Shown: in pieces, positions 1-11,414 of the stretch
Layout of the letters: every line of letters starts with the position of its first letter
How positions within the stretch are numbered: the first letter of the stretch is position 1
Origin: Chrysogorgia sp. JL179-B06
Taxonomy: Eukaryota; Cnidaria; Anthozoa; Scleralcyonacea; Chrysogorgiidae
DNA: 64,000 bases
Direction of reading: 5' to 3'
NCBI GenBank assembly: GCA_035772405.1
Contig: JAYKKM010000026.1
Span: forward strand, 410,501 to 474,500
Notes under the pieces: model-generated
Seen by the model: the letters and a program-made list of their open reading frames with translations, nothing else
The model's database searches: none
What the model was told of the DNA's origin: nothing
Program-made: the position numbers and the translations under genes

Positions 1-6
1 CTGTCA

Positions 7-1019
7 CTATAAGCGATTTAGAACAGGAGGAACGGGTGTCTCGTTTCTGTGGCCACTCACAGCCATGATGTGTCTTGCCTCGTATCCGTTTCTGTCGAGG
101 ATTGTGATTGTAGTCGCCCTGATAGAGTGGTTTGTGTACTCAACGGATAGGTTTGCTTGTTGTGAAATATATTTCATTTTCTTACCAAGTGTATTGGTCC
201 CGACCACCATGTTGTCATACCAAATCTCACTGCCAGAAGAAATTTTTGATTTTGGCCGTTGGAAAAGCCGAAAAGATACTCGTTCACTGGGTTTAGATGG
301 CTCAAATATTTTTCAAAGGAGTATACAGGACATAGGGCACTGCCGTTTTCAACCATCATCCCTCCTTCGGCTTGGACATCGAATACTCTGTGTTTTTTTG
401 TGAGTTCGCCTTTTGCTTTGATGACATATCGCTGTCCCCTTGCTTTAACTTTTATGGCGAAGTCGTCTTTTTTAAGTTCACGAAGGTTTTGTCTTCCTCT
501 ACGACAAAAGTAGAACATTACTTCGAAGAATACCTTGTTTTGAAGAGTAGCTGGAGTTTCTTGGTTGAATATGCCACTTTCGTATAACTTTGTAATGTCT
601 TCATCAGCTATAGCAGGTTTATGTTCGGTTTTCGCAAGGCCGTCTTTTTTTAGAGCTGTACACTGTGCCTGATAGACTCTGTTGGCTTCGTCAAATTCCT
701 TGCTCTTAATGATATCAATATTCATAGAAGCCATGAAATGTCTCTTTAAACCAAAACGTATTGAGCATAACGAGTTCTTCGTGTATTTCTCCCCGTTTGC
801 TCTCCTGGCTTCAACATAAAATTTCTTCATTACGTTTGCGAGTTCATCGCTGTTTTGTGGATAGTTTAGACTCTTTTTTGCTTTGAGATAGTCTTCAAAA
901 ACAGCTCTAGAAGCTTTCGTAGCTCTTTTTGTGTTCAAAGAATCCTTATCTTCCAGTAACTTATCAATTTCGGCCTCCTCAAGGTTGGCGAACCTTAAGG
1001 AAGCCATTTGTTTTTCCAC
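7..1019 (-). pseudogene. Crypton-like tyrosine recombinase, frameshifted
   Basis: A 281-codon frame starts at 1019 on the minus strand, and a second frame (210 down to 7) carries the C-terminal part. The N-terminal part is a helical SAM-like/DUF3504-type core-binding region. The catalytic region shows RRGRQNLRELKKDDF (first catalytic Arg), then HSIRAT (the HxxR box) and VSGHRNE (second His box). These are hallmarks of Crypton-derived YR proteins related to the ZMYM/QRICH1/KCTD1 C-terminal domains. The frames are separated by a one-base slip in an A-run near 242-248: the first frame runs into unrelated residues, while the second reads WYDN then MVVGTNTLGKKM, the family-typical continuation. 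The tyrosine nucleophile region is at the window edge and seems to lie in yet another frame (a SY-like dipeptide at about positions 5-13). Probably a dead copy, although homopolymer sequencing errors could mimic this. Confidence 0.85.
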
Positions 1020-1047
1020 GGCAGTGTTGGGAGTTTGTCATTGTCAA

Positions 1048-1125
1048 CGAGTCAATATGATTGTCGTCGCCATAACCATGACAACGAAGTCATATTGACG
1101 CGTTAATAATTATCATATTGACTCG
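1048..1125. promoter_or_regulatory. 14-bp perfect inverted repeat upstream of the Crypton frame
   Basis: CGAGTCAATATGAT at 1048-1061 is exactly inverted at 1112-1125, with a third partial copy (TCATATTGAC) at about 1089-1098. It lies just upstream of the recombinase start, so it could be an end or recombinase-binding site of the element, or an operator-like site. Function is inferred only from position. Confidence 0.4.
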
Positions 1126-1242
1126 CTTGACCATATTTGGCAAGCTGTCGCCGCGTACCTGGACACGAGGTTGTTGAGTTGATATGACGATTTCACAGTT
1201 GGCTGTTAGCCAATCAGAAACCAGCATTTTTTTAAATAAATA

Positions 1243-1246
<4 letters not shown>

Positions 1247-1273
<27 letters not shown>
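1247..1273. repeat. (AT)n microsatellite
   Basis: Thirteen uninterrupted AT dinucleotides. A CCAAT box (on the plus strand at about 1209) and A-rich sequence lie next to it. Confidence 0.9.
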
Positions 1274-1276
<3 letters not shown>

Positions 1277-1385
1277 CTATATCTATCACAAATCAAAACT
1301 ATTTAAACACGAAAAGTACGTATGTTATGTCGGGTTATACGGTGAATGAAGATTTGGGTTCAAAAAGATCATAAAATGCAGTGTT

Positions 1386-1862
1386 CAAAATATATCGTCG
1401 TCGGAAGATGTCAAGTTCATAAATTTAAGATGGCGTCAAAAGGCACACCCGTTAAGGTTTTTCTTTTTTTAAAGCTGTTAATAATCAGTTACAAAGATAA
1501 TTTTGCAAATATGTTCAAGGATGTTATTCAGGCTTTCATTTGATGTATAGCATGAGTTGTTAGAGTTAGTAGTTCAAAATATATCGTCGTGGTAATATAT
1601 CATATATATTAGTTTTCGGAGTTCGTTAATCCAAGATGGTGGCCGAATTAAAACCCGTTTTCCCTTTTTAAAAGCTGTTAGCAATCGGTTACAAAATTAT
1701 TTTTGTAGGTATGTCAGAGAATGTTAATCAAGCTTTCATTAGATATGTAGAATGATTTCTTAGAGTTAGTACTTCGAAAGATATCGTGGTCGAAAGATTT
1801 TATATTTTGCCCATGTTCGTAAATTCAAGATGGCGTCGAAAATCCAACATTTGTTCACTTAA
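1386..1862. repeat. three diverged tandem copies, period about 190-200 bp
   Basis: The motif AAAATATATCGTCGT recurs at 1386 and 1575, with a diverged version at 1775. Each is followed by AAGATGGCG/AAGATGGTGGC, a T-run, AAGCTGTTA, then CTTTCATT and TTAGAGTTAGTA. Old, diverged tandem duplication with no open frame. Confidence 0.7.
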
Positions 1863-2760
1863 TATAATAACGTTTTAAATAGTTGTCCTACAAGATGTAT
1901 GATATATCAAAAGAAATTAACTGCCACTAGATTTAATTCAATATATAACAGAATTATCGTACAGCAAGTTAAAGTTTTTTAATGTCTGTTTGTTTTGATA
2001 TTGTTTCAGCTCATAACTTTTTTAAATAGGAGCCCTAAAAAGGTGTAAGATATATCGAAAAAAGGCACTTGGCATGAGCTTTAATATAATGTATATAAGC
2101 AGTGTATTGTATAAAGGAAAATGTTTTTAATTTGTGAATTTGTGATGATAATGGCATATTCATCAGAAATTCTTGGCAATATTTTGAAATAATTTAGCTG
2201 GAACATGTAAATAATTGCACAATGTATATAATTAAATACAATTTGGTGTTTAAATTTCAGTCTCCTGGCTGAAGGGAAACATTTTTTCAAAAAATGGAAA
2301 ATGAAGGTTACACCTTTTTATTCAGGTGATGTTTTAACTACCTCTCTTAAAATGATATACCATACATTGTTACAAAGATCTTGTCAAGAGGGTTATTTTA
2401 ATATATGACACAAGGTTCTAGCATTAAAGGAAAGCTTTTTAACATTTAAATTTTGCATTCATCAAAAATATTTTGCAAAATTTTGAAATACTTAGGAACA
2501 TTGCAATTTTTCAGTAGGATTATTTAAAAAAATGATTAAAATATTTCCAGTGTTTCCATACAGTTATTGCAACACGACAGGAAGTTTTCGAGGAAGAGAA
2601 ATCAGCGGGAACACGAGCCCGAATGGCGAGTGTTTATCCCATTGAGATTTCGAGTTCTCTCAAACAATAGTCGATGGAAGTATATGGACTCGAAACTCGA
2701 CGAAAGTATTTATTCTATGTTTTTGTACTCGCGTTTATGCAAATTTGTGCACGGTGACGG
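1863..2760. other. intergenic, no gene seen
   Basis: A/T-rich sequence without a supported reading frame. Around 2550-2760 it resembles the foldback family seen at 34081-34207 (CATACAGTTAT followed by ACACGAG and a second arm), but it is strongly diverged. Confidence 0.5.
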
Positions 2761-2823
2761 TTAGGAGCTGTTTACATGAATCCGGATTGAGTTTCATTCC
2801 GGATTGAACTAATACCGGTTCTG

Positions 2824-3370
2824 TTAAAGTGCCCCTGCGACGAAATATCACATTACGTTTGCTGGCATTTTTTGTTACAAAACATCCTTTTAGGTTAATA
2901 AATGTTCGCATTTGCCAAAAAAATTGAACAACAAACATTCAATCACAAGAAATTTAACCTTCAAAGTCGCCCAAATTTTGTCCGCCATTGCTCAAACCTT
3001 GTTCCAGACGAGCCCGCGATTCCACAGCAGAGTAGGTGATTATGACGTCAAAGACTCAACACGTGACAAAGCTTTATGGAAATTATACGAATTATACGAC
3101 AAGTTACAATAGAAAGTTTTCCCCAAGTAGCTTTATATTCATATATAACTAGCCACGTGTTGAGTCTTTGACGTCACTTCCTCTAATCGCAACCTCAGCG
3201 TCCGGAACATGTTCGAGTAATGGCAGTCGTATAATCTCGTATAAAAACAGTCTGAAAAGGCGACTTCCCATGCTTGCATTGAAATTTGGCAAGTTAAGTG
3301 AGAACACCATGCTCTTTACAAATATGTAAAAATTCGGGATACCAAAAATTTGACCACAGGGGCACTTCAA
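2824..3370. mobile_element. TTAAAGTGCCCCTG-ended foldback MITE
   Basis: The ends TTAAAGTGCCCCTG (2824) and its near-exact inversion (ending 3370) bracket 547 bp. Inside, a 23-bp perfect inverted repeat (3043-3065 and 3154-3176) contains TGACGTCA and CACGTG. Other TTAAAGTGC-ended elements occur at 45284, 50582 and probably 53444, so this looks like a local MITE family. No coding capacity. Confidence 0.7.
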
Positions 3371-3864
3371 ATCTTTCTGTTAATCCCTTTAGGTGTTTAC
3401 ATGAATCCGGAATGAGATGCAGCTCAATTCGGATTGAGTTCATTCCGGTTCTCATTCCGGATTGAGTTTCATTCCTGATTAAGTTTCATTGAAATTTTAT
3501 TCCGGTGTCATGTAAAGGCGGTGCGAGATTTCATACGACCTAGAAGACTGAAACGAATAACACATGCGTGCTTTTAACATTTATATACGACAATTTGCAA
3601 CTATAGAGGCAGGAATTGCGCCGACGTCATATTGTTCAATATAAATAGCTCTTTGTCGACGACGTTATAAATTAAAGGTGAATAAAATGCTTCTTTACTT
3701 GCGACCGCATCGATTATCGTTGCTATAATTATCAGTTTAAGGTACATGTTGAAATGTACAAGCGCAGAAATCGTTGAAAGAAACCACCCGCTATAATGTT
3801 ATTGATCGCCATCTTGAAATTTCAGATTTCTCGCGATTTTCGATCCTGGGATAGAATTCCTATA

Positions 3865-4590
3865 GGCCGTTGTGAAAACCCGGAACGGCGGAATATGCCG
3901 CAATATCACGGAATATGCCGGAATATTACGGAATTGGGAATCTAATCACAATCCACGCAGAAAATTTATCATGGTCAACTTTGCTAGTTTGGCAAATCTG
4001 CGGTCATAGTAATTTTTTTATACTGCAAAGTGCGTGGACAAAATAGGGAAAAATGTGGTAACACCGGACGAAGTTTGAAGAGAACACTGACTCCCCTTGG
4101 AAAACCCTCTTTAAAATTGATTACTGTAAGTTCTGGCTCGTACCCTGCCGTCTCTGTATCGTCTAAACTTTAAATCCTCCTAAGATAACGCATTCAGATA
4201 CGTATTGGAGCCTTGCCACTGGCCAAAAGAACCGCACGCTCTGGGGAACAAGTTGTGTGTATTTAGCAACCAAATTAGTTCAAACGGCATAAAAATTACG
4301 CTGCAGGCACTTGAAATAAACCAGCAACTTACAAATATTTCGCAAAACCTACTCAAGTATAAACATTTAAATCTAATTATCTAGAACGTGTCATATTTAT
4401 ACAAGACGAAGAAGGGTTTGTTTTGTGCTTTTCTTCACTTACCATGATTAGAATTGTCCATATTACACACGAGACAAGAATTAGCCAAAAGCAATGAACG
4501 AGAATACTGCTTGTCAAGGATTTCATTATATTATTCACGATAATTGCGTGATATTCCGCCGTGGCGCCGTTCCGGGTTTTCACAACGGCC
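3865..4590. mobile_element. 726-bp element with perfect 26-bp TIRs and 9-bp TSD
   Basis: The left end GGCCGTTGTGAAAACCCGGA (first 20 of 26 bases) is perfectly inverted at 4565-4590. AATTCCTAT flanks it on both sides (3855-3863 and 4591-4599) as a 9-bp direct repeat. A 9-bp duplication is typical of Mutator-like (MULE) elements. The left interior carries several GAATATGCCG-type subterminal repeats. No transposase is encoded. One extra A (3864) sits between the left duplication and the TIR. Confidence 0.85.
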
Positions 4591-4669
4591 AATTCCTATG
4601 TAAACGCGGTTTGAATTCACGTTCAATCCGGAAAGAAACTGAATCCGGATTTATGTAAACAGGCTCTAA

Positions 4670-5270
4670 TGTGTTCACATTATTTTTTGGTGCACTGTGA
4701 AGCAATCATCGAACAGCAACGATTGGGTTCGATCGTTCAACCGTGCTGTTTAAATATTAATAAACCTAAAACAAAGGATATATAGCAAAGCGAAAAGGTG
4801 CTGAACTGCCGAGATTTTATGAACCTTATTTTTCACATGGCTCGGTTTCCTTTGTTCTTTTTGGGAAATATATTCAATAGCCCCTGTACATTAACTGTCT
4901 GGAAAGCTGGTGGCGGTTTTTGATTGTAACCATAGTTGAAGGGATGGTTTGGAAGGTCCCCAAAAGTCATTGTTCTACGTTGTTCACTTTCACGGTCACT
5001 GAACGTATTGTATTTTCTGTATGCATTATATATTCCAATAGCGACGTTCGCATTTAATTACTGTAGTACTTCATCGTCACGTGTCCATAGAATTTCCTTT
5101 CTCCAATAACAAACACTTTCTCCAATACAATAACATGAACATTTGGATGATCTTGAAAGACAACGGAGCTTCCAAACCATCCCCGTCTATACTAACTATA
5201 TGTTGTAACAGGCTCGAGAGTGCGCGGCTGAAAACAATGACTGATAACAATGGCAAAACAATAGATTGAT
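4670..5270. other. intergenic with one repeat fragment
   Basis: About 4778-4818 (TATAGCAAAGCGAAAAGGTG then CTGCCGAGATTTT) matches the left arm of the hammerhead-bearing foldback at 48404-48578, so it is a partial copy. I see nothing else here. Confidence 0.55.
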
Positions 5271-5310
5271 ATTCCCTCTAATATTCCCTCTAATATTCCC
5301 CTCTAATATT
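5271..5310. repeat. CTCTAATATTCCC simple repeat, LINE target site
   Basis: Short tandem ATATTCC(C)CTCTA units end where the LINE fragment begins. The same sequence resumes after the LINE tail at about 38323-38375. The LINE therefore inserted within this repeat and duplicated part of it. Confidence 0.7.
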
Positions 5311-5352
5311 CAGTTACAGCGAATTCAAAATACAGCTGCAAGACTTGTAACA
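5311..5352 (+). pseudogene. LINE ORF2 C-terminal fragment, left piece split by the giant transposon
   Basis: In frame it reads QLQRIQNTAARLVT, the conserved segment just before the LHWLP block in CR1/L2/Rex-type LINE ORF2 proteins. The frame stops at the CACTG end of the inserted element. The continuation is at 37818. Confidence 0.85.
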
Positions 5353-5640
5353 CACTGTAAAAAATGATTGGTTGAAATAACCAAAAAAAAGGTCATCTGA
5401 ATGCAACTGAGAGAACCAGTTAAAATTTGGTCATAGTAACCAAACGACCAATTAGTATCGGTTATCCAACCAATAACATTTGGTTATAACCAATTAGGTT
5501 TTGGTGAGTACAACCAATACAAAATGGTCAGTTTAACCAATGATTATTGGTCAAGCAGATGCAACTGAGACAACCAATAGACATTGGTTGCCTGTTGCCA
5601 TTTTAACCAATTTAATATTGGTTGAAACGAAAATGACAGA
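5353..5640. repeat. left subterminal repeat cluster (AACCAAT/ATTGGTT)
   Basis: AACCAAT, TTGGTT and related heptamers occur in both orientations roughly every 10-30 bases. In CACTA elements such clusters are transposase-binding arrays. Here that role is inferred by analogy. Confidence 0.75.
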
Positions 5641-6138
5641 TTTAACCAGTTTCTAAATTTTAAAAAGTTATACATAAAAAGTCAAGCAAAAATATGAGAA
5701 ATAATCCTAACATATTTAATTGCATAGAAATTACCATACAACGATTCATTAAATATCCTATAGACATAAGTACACATCAATGCTTAAGGTTGCTTAAAAA
5801 GTTTTTGACACCACCTGGCAACCAGTAAAGCAATTATGCAGCAAAATGCTACAAGTTACCTAATGTTTAATGTTATTAATTTAACATCCTAATTGTGCAG
5901 CAAAATGTTTATAATTTGGTGTATATACAGTGACATAATTAGCATATTACATGACTGTGACAACTCATAAATCCAGACATATACAAGTTGGTATGGGCAA
6001 TCTAAGCACTAAGCAGCCACAATATATCCTAAATTATCTTTAATTAGCATTGTCACTAAAAGTGCATTTGAACATGTGGCAAACCTAGTTAGCCTAACTA
6101 AGAAAAATATGAAAGCTGCTAAGTTCTCAAAAGAACTG
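5641..6138. other. left arm of the giant element
   Basis: Non-coding. The part at about 5945-6100 (CATTGTCAC, GCTAATTAAAGATAAT and GTGACAACTCATAAATCC on the appropriate strands) is an inverted copy of 32683-32815 in the right arm. Confidence 0.65.
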
Positions 6139-6364
6139 GATATAATATGAAAAGGAGAAATACGAGAACTTCAATGTGTCGAAAAATACATAAGAGTATA
6201 CTTACATATATTCATGGACGACGTTTCGGACGATGCGCCTTCTTCACGTCAGATAAAGAAGGACACATCGTCCAACACATCATCCATGAATATACGTAAG
6301 TACTCTTACTTAAGTATTTTTCGATACAGTGAAGTTCTCTTATTTCTCCTTTGCATATTATATC
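6139..6364. mobile_element. foldback element abutting the satellite array
   Basis: Arms of about 80 bp (6139-6219 and 6283-6364) pair almost throughout, from GATATAATATG to CATATTATATC. Its minus strand at 6220-6252 reads CTGACG...CCGAAACGTC, resembling a degenerate hammerhead core (compare 48404-48578). A 95-codon plus-strand frame running through it into the array has no coding signs. The element ends directly before the TA that flanks the array. Confidence 0.7.
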
Positions 6365-6366
6365 TA

Positions 6367-6606
6367 CAATCAATGACATTATTATTGGGACACTTCACTG
6401 AAAATATTCATTACTCCCCCTTGCCCCCTATTCAATGTTGGATAAAGAATAACACATTTCTATTTCATGGTACCATTGCTGTTTATTTCTCAACCGATTA
6501 GTACAACATTGAAAAGGGGGGAGGGGGGTTCAAGGGGTAAAATTAAAACATTTTGGTAAAAAAATCGATTCATTTGATGTGTCCCAGGTTTTTTTGTCAC
6601 TGATTG
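6367..6606. mobile_element. M1, 240-bp inverted-repeat module
   Basis: Ends CAATCAATGACA and TGTCACTGATTG (11 of 12 inverted). The interior also folds: a C-rich left half (CTCCCCCTTGCCCCC then TTCAATGTTG) faces a G-rich right half (CAACATTG then GGGGGGAGGGGGG). It looks like a MITE of a TA-inserting family. Left flank is TA; right flank is U1. Confidence 0.85.
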
Positions 6607-7417
6607 TCTGATTAAAAAACTTCATCTATTGCATACAAATTCCGTGTTATTACATTACAATTGCCAATAAAAAATAAAGTTTTTCGGTTTGGGACATTAA
6701 CTAGATGTGCTAGCATTATTTTAAAGCAGATTGTTTGTTGTTTTCCACGGAACTTCGTTTGTTCAATGCAATTAAGCAGAAATATGAAACCTTCATGATG
6801 ACATGTTAGTTAAAGCACGTGCGCCTGCAAAATGCGACCCAAATATAAAGTTATTCGTTTCATATTAGAATGCCACATAGGCATTCGAAATGATACAATT
6901 TTTTTTCGATGACAAACTGCTACAAAAATCTATTAATAATATGGAATGTGGTTGAATTTCAGTCACGTAATATTCCTCGGGTGAACGATATGCCGTTTAT
7001 GTCAATCCTTTCACAAACAGCTTGCGCATGTTATACTATCCCTTGCGTTATATTTCCTGTTGAATTTTTGATATTACAATACTAGTGGTAATGAACAACC
7101 AGTATGAACATTCTTCATTGCGCACAGAATCAGTGGAACTGCGTTTGAGAGAAACGCTCAAGGTTTATATGGCCATTTAAAGTCATTGAAATCGTTTATA
7201 TAGAAAGTTCTCAATTTCTAAACTAAACGCTCGCAGGCACAATAACAGGAAATGCCCTCTGAGCGGCATATTTCTCTCGCTAGGAAAGTTCATCCCCAAT
7301 TAAAGGGTAGTAAAAAAGAGCAAGTAGCAAAGTAAACAATGTATGATACTGATATTGTTCTTTGGAAACGATTTTACTCAAGTAACCATATCAAAATTTC
7401 TATGTTTTAGAAGTTAG

Positions 7418-7550
7418 CACAAGTAACCACAAGTAACCACAAGTAACCATGGCAAATTAAAATAAATTAGATTATCATTCTATATTTTTAGAATGTTCGT
7501 GGTTACTTGTGGTTACTTGTGGTTACTTGTGGTTACTTGTGGTTACTTGT
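7418..7550. repeat. inverted 10-bp minisatellite in U1 (representative of all units)
   Basis: Three CACAAGTAAC repeats are followed by about 55 bp and then five GGTTACTTGT repeats, the exact inversion, so each unit can form a hairpin. Left/right counts: U1 3/5, U2 3/5, U3 3/4, U4 3/4, U5 2/4, U6 3/6, U7 3/4, U8 3/4, U9 2/3, U10 3/6, U11 2/3, U12 3/6 (one GGTCACTTGT), U13 3/6, U14 3/4, U15 3/4, U16 2/4, U17 3/6. U lengths of 1415, 1425, 1435, 1445 and 1455 match totals of 5, 6, 7, 8 and 9. Confidence 0.95.
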
Positions 7551-8051
7551 GCAAATTTTATCATAAATAGCTGGTTACTTGTGTGAATTAAGTATTATTT
7601 GAATTCCAGTAATCGTAAGGTATATAATTCGCAAGGAAAAAGTAACTTGCAGTTGCGAATGCAATGGCCATGTAACGTGAAACTTTATGCCCTGCAGGAA
7701 GCCTTAGTAGCTTTGCAAATGTTTGACAAAAGTGTTAGTTCATGAGTGTAGTGATCTTTAATTTGTGCTACTATGCGAAGTAAGAATAGTGTTGATCAGT
7801 TTTTCGCGTACTGTAGTTACGCACGGACGTGCGCAAGCAATAACAGGCTTGTTTACTATTTCATTCCCAAAACAATACGAGAGGTTTTAAAACCAAATTT
7901 TCGCTGTCAACTTACAGAATATGTATATCGGCAATTTTTTTAGTCAAAATTCCCAGAGTGTTTGCTCCTATAAATGTCCTAATGCCATTTTTGCCATTTG
8001 AAAACTATTTCCAAAACAAATATATAAAATGCTTAACGTGTATTTTTCAGA

Positions 8052-8291
8052 CAATCAATGACATTATTATTGGGACACTTCACTGAAAATATTCATTACT
8101 CCCCCTTGCCCCCTATTCAATGTTGGATAAAGAATAACACATTTCTATTTCATGGTACCATTGCTGTTTGTTTCTCAACCGATTAGTACAACATTGAAAA
8201 GGGGGGAGGGGGGTTCAAGGGGTAAAATTAAAACATTTTGGTAAAAAAATCGATTCATTTGATGTGTCCCAGGTTTTTTTGTCACTGATTG
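8052..8291. mobile_element. M2, 240-bp module
   Basis: Lies between U1 and U2, with flanks CAGA on the left and TCTG on the right. Near-identical to M1. Confidence 0.85.
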
Positions 8292-9736
8292 TCTGATTAA
8301 AAAACTTCATCTATTGCATACAAATTCCGTGTTATTACATTACAATTGCCAATAAAAAATAAAGTTTTTCGGTTTGGGACATTAACTAGATGTGCTAGCA
8401 TTATTTTAAAGCAGATTGTTTGTTGTTTTCCACGGAACTTCGTTTGTTCAATGCAATTAAGCAGAAATATGAAACCTTCATGATGACATGTTAGTTAAAG
8501 CACGTGCGCCTGCAAAATGCGACCCAAATATAAAGTTATTCGTTTCATATTAGAATGCCACATAGGCATTCGAAATGATACAATCTATTTTCGATGACAA
8601 ACTGCTACAAAAATCTATTAATAATATGGAATGTGGTTGAATTTCAGTCACGTAATATTCCTCGGGTGAACGATATGCCGTTTATGTCAATCCTTTCACA
8701 AACAGCTTGCGCATGTTATACTATCCCTTGCGTTATATTTCCTGTTGAATTTTTGATATTACAATACTAGTGGTAATGAACAACCAGTATGAACATTCTT
8801 CATTGCGCACAGAATCAGTGGAACTGCGTTTGAGAGAAACGCTCAAGGTTTATATGGCCATTTAAAGTCATTGAAATCGTTTATATAGAAAGTTCTCAAT
8901 TTCTAAACTAAACGCTCGCAGGCACAATAACAGGAAATGCCCTCTGAGCGGCATATTTCTCTCGCTAGGAAAGTTCATCCCCAATTAAAGGGTAGTAAAA
9001 AAGAGCAAGTAGCAAAGTAAACAATGTATGATACTGATATTGTTCTTTGGAAACGATTTTACTCAAGTAACCATATCAAAATTTCTATGTTTTAGAAGTT
9101 AGCACAAGTAACCACAAGTAACCACAAGTAACCATGGCAAATTAAAATAAATTAGATTATCATTCTATATTTTTAGAATGTTCGTGGTTACTTGTGGTTA
9201 CTTGTGGTTACTTGTGGTTACTTGTGGTTACTTGTGCAAATTTTATCATAAATAGCTGGTTACTTGTGTGAATTAAGTATTATTTGAATTCCAGTAATCG
9301 TAAGGTATATAATTCGCAAGGAAAAAGTAACTTGCAGTTGCGAATGCAATGGCCATGTAACGTGAAACTTTATGCCCTGCAGGAAGCCTTAGTAGCTTTG
9401 CAAATGTTTGACAAAAGTGTTAGTTCATGAGTGTAGTGATCTTTAATTTGTGCTACTATGCGAAGTAAGAATAGTGTTGATCAGTTTTTCGCGTACTGTA
9501 GTTACGCACGGACGTGCGCAAGCAATAACAGGCTTGTTTACTATTTCATTCCCAAAACAATACGAGAGGTTTTAAAACCAAATTTTCGCTGTCAACTTAC
9601 AGAATATGTATATCGGCAATTTTTTTAGTCAAAATTCCCAGAGTGTTTGCTCCTATAAATGTCCTAATGCCATTTTTGCCATTTGAAAACTATTTCCAAA
9701 ACAAATATATAAAATGCTTAACGTGTATTTTTCAGA

Positions 9737-9976
9737 CAATCAATGACATTATTATTGGGACACTTCACTGAAAATATTCATTACTCCCCCTTGCGCCCTA
9801 TTCAATGTTGGATAAAGAATAACACATTTCTATTTCATGGTACCATTGCTGTTTGTTTCTCAACCGATTAGTACAACATTGAAAAGGGGGGAGGGGGGTT
9901 CAAGGGGTAAAATTAAAACATTTTGGTAAAAAAATCGATTCATTTGATGTGTCCCAGGTTTTTTTGTCACTGATTG
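9737..9976. mobile_element. M3, 240-bp module
   Basis: Lies between U2 and U3. Differs by single bases (TTGCGCCC for TTGCCCCC at about 9791). Confidence 0.85.
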
Positions 9977-11132
9977 TCTGATTAAAAAACTTCATCAATT
10001 GCATACAAATTCCGTGTTATTACATTACAATTGCCAATAAAAAATAAAGTTTTTCGGTTTGGGACATTAACTAGATGTGCTAGCATTATTTTAAAGCAGA
10101 TTGTTTGTTGTTTTCCACGGAACTTCGTTTGTTCAATGCAATTAAGCAGAAATATGAAACCTTCATGATGACATGTTAGTTAAAGCACGTGCGCCTGCAA
10201 AATGCGACCCAAATATAAAGTTATTCGTTTCATATTAGAATGCCACATAGGCATTCGAAATGATACAATCTATTTTCGATGACAAACTGCTACAAAAATC
10301 TATTAATAATATGGAATGTGGTTGAATTTCAGTCACGTAATATTCCTCGGGTGAACGATATGCCGTTTATGTCAATCCTTTCACAAACAGCTTGCGCATG
10401 TTATACTATCCCTTGCGTTATATTTCCTGTTGAATTTTTGATATTACAATACTAGTGGTAATGAACAACCAGTATGAACATTCTTCATTGCGCACAGAAT
10501 CAGTGGAACTGCGTTTGAGAGAAACGCTCAAGGTTTATATGGCCATTTAAAGTCATTGAAATCGTTTATATAGAAAGTTCTCAATTTCTAAACTAAACGC
10601 TCGCAGGCACAATAACAGGAAATGCCCTCTGAGCGGCATATTTCTCTCGCTAGGAAAGTTCATCCCCAATTAAAGGGTAGTAAAAAAGAGCAAGTAGCAA
10701 AGTAAACAATGTATGATACTGATATTGTTCTTTGGAAACGATTTTACTCAAGTAACCATATCAAAATTTCTATGTTTTAGAAGTTAGCACAAGTAACCAC
10801 AAGTAACCACAAGTAACCATGGCAAATTAAAATAAATTAGATTATCATTCTATATTTTTAGAATGTTCGTGGTTACTTGTGGTTACTTGTGGTTACTTGT
10901 GGTTACTTGTGCAAATTTTATCATAAATAGCTGGTTACTTGTGTGAATTAAGTATTATTTGAATTCCAGTAATCGTAAGGTATATAATTCGCAAGGAAAA
11001 AGTAACTTGCAGTTGCGAATGCAATGGCCATGTAACGTGAAACTTTATGCCCTGCAGGAAGCCTTAGTAGCTTTGCAAATGTTTGACAAAAGTGTTAGTT
11101 CATGAGTGTAGTGATCTTTAATTTGTGCTACT

Positions 11133-11333
11133 ATGCGAAGTAAGAATAGTGTTGATCAGTTTTTCGCGTACTGTAGTTACGCACGGACGTGCGCAAGCAA
11201 TAACAGGCTTGTTTACTATTTCATTCCCAAAACAATACGAGAGGTTTTAAAACCAAATTTTCGCTGTCAACTTACAGAATATGTATATCGGCAATATTTT
11301 TTGTCAAAATTCCCAGAGTGTTTGCTCCTATAG
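11133..11333 (+). other. 66-codon open frame in U3, probably not a gene
   Basis: Identical frames occur in U7 (17132-17332) and U14 (27460-27660). In most other units a base change (TTTTTTTAG for ATATTTTTTG) stops it at codon 56, and U9 and U11 have TGA as the second codon. The pattern suggests drift without selection. No domain recognised. Confidence 0.3.
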
Positions 11334-11411
11334 ATGTCCTAATGCCATTTTTGCCATTTGAAAACTATTTCCAAAACAAATATATAAAATGCTTAACGTG
11401 TATTTTTCAGA

Positions 11412-11414
11412 CAG
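11412..11414. other. 3-bp junction scar CAG (U3/U4)
   Basis: At junctions lacking M, the 240-bp module is replaced by exactly CAG or CTG inside the palindrome CAGA-CWG-TCTG. CAG is at 11412, 14278, 17411, 20267, 21725, 23144, 24602 and 30845. CTG is at 12850, 18849 and 29417. Confidence 0.9.

Larger units (their letters stand above)
2761..4669. mobile_element. 1.9-kb inverted-repeat DNA element (host of nested insertions)
   Basis: The 49 bases at 2761-2809 are inverted at 4621-4669 with 6 mismatches (core TGTTTACAT, ATCCGGATT, TCCGGATTGAAC). The ends read TTAG...CTAA. An additional internal copy of the end sequence lies at about 3391-3520 (TCCGGAATGAG, ATTCCGGATTGAG). No transposase frame is visible, so it is non-autonomous. 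It contains the foldback element 2824-3370 and the 726-bp element 3865-4590, which must be younger. Confidence 0.75.

Noticed and set aside
6214..6501. 95-codon frame across the foldback and M1
   Set aside because: It crosses an element boundary and a palindrome, and other M copies do not keep it.
6500..6535. G-quadruplex in M (GGGGGGAGGGGGG...GGGG)
   Set aside because: Only three long G-runs, so it does not meet the usual four-run three-tetrad rule; I do not list it as a feature.
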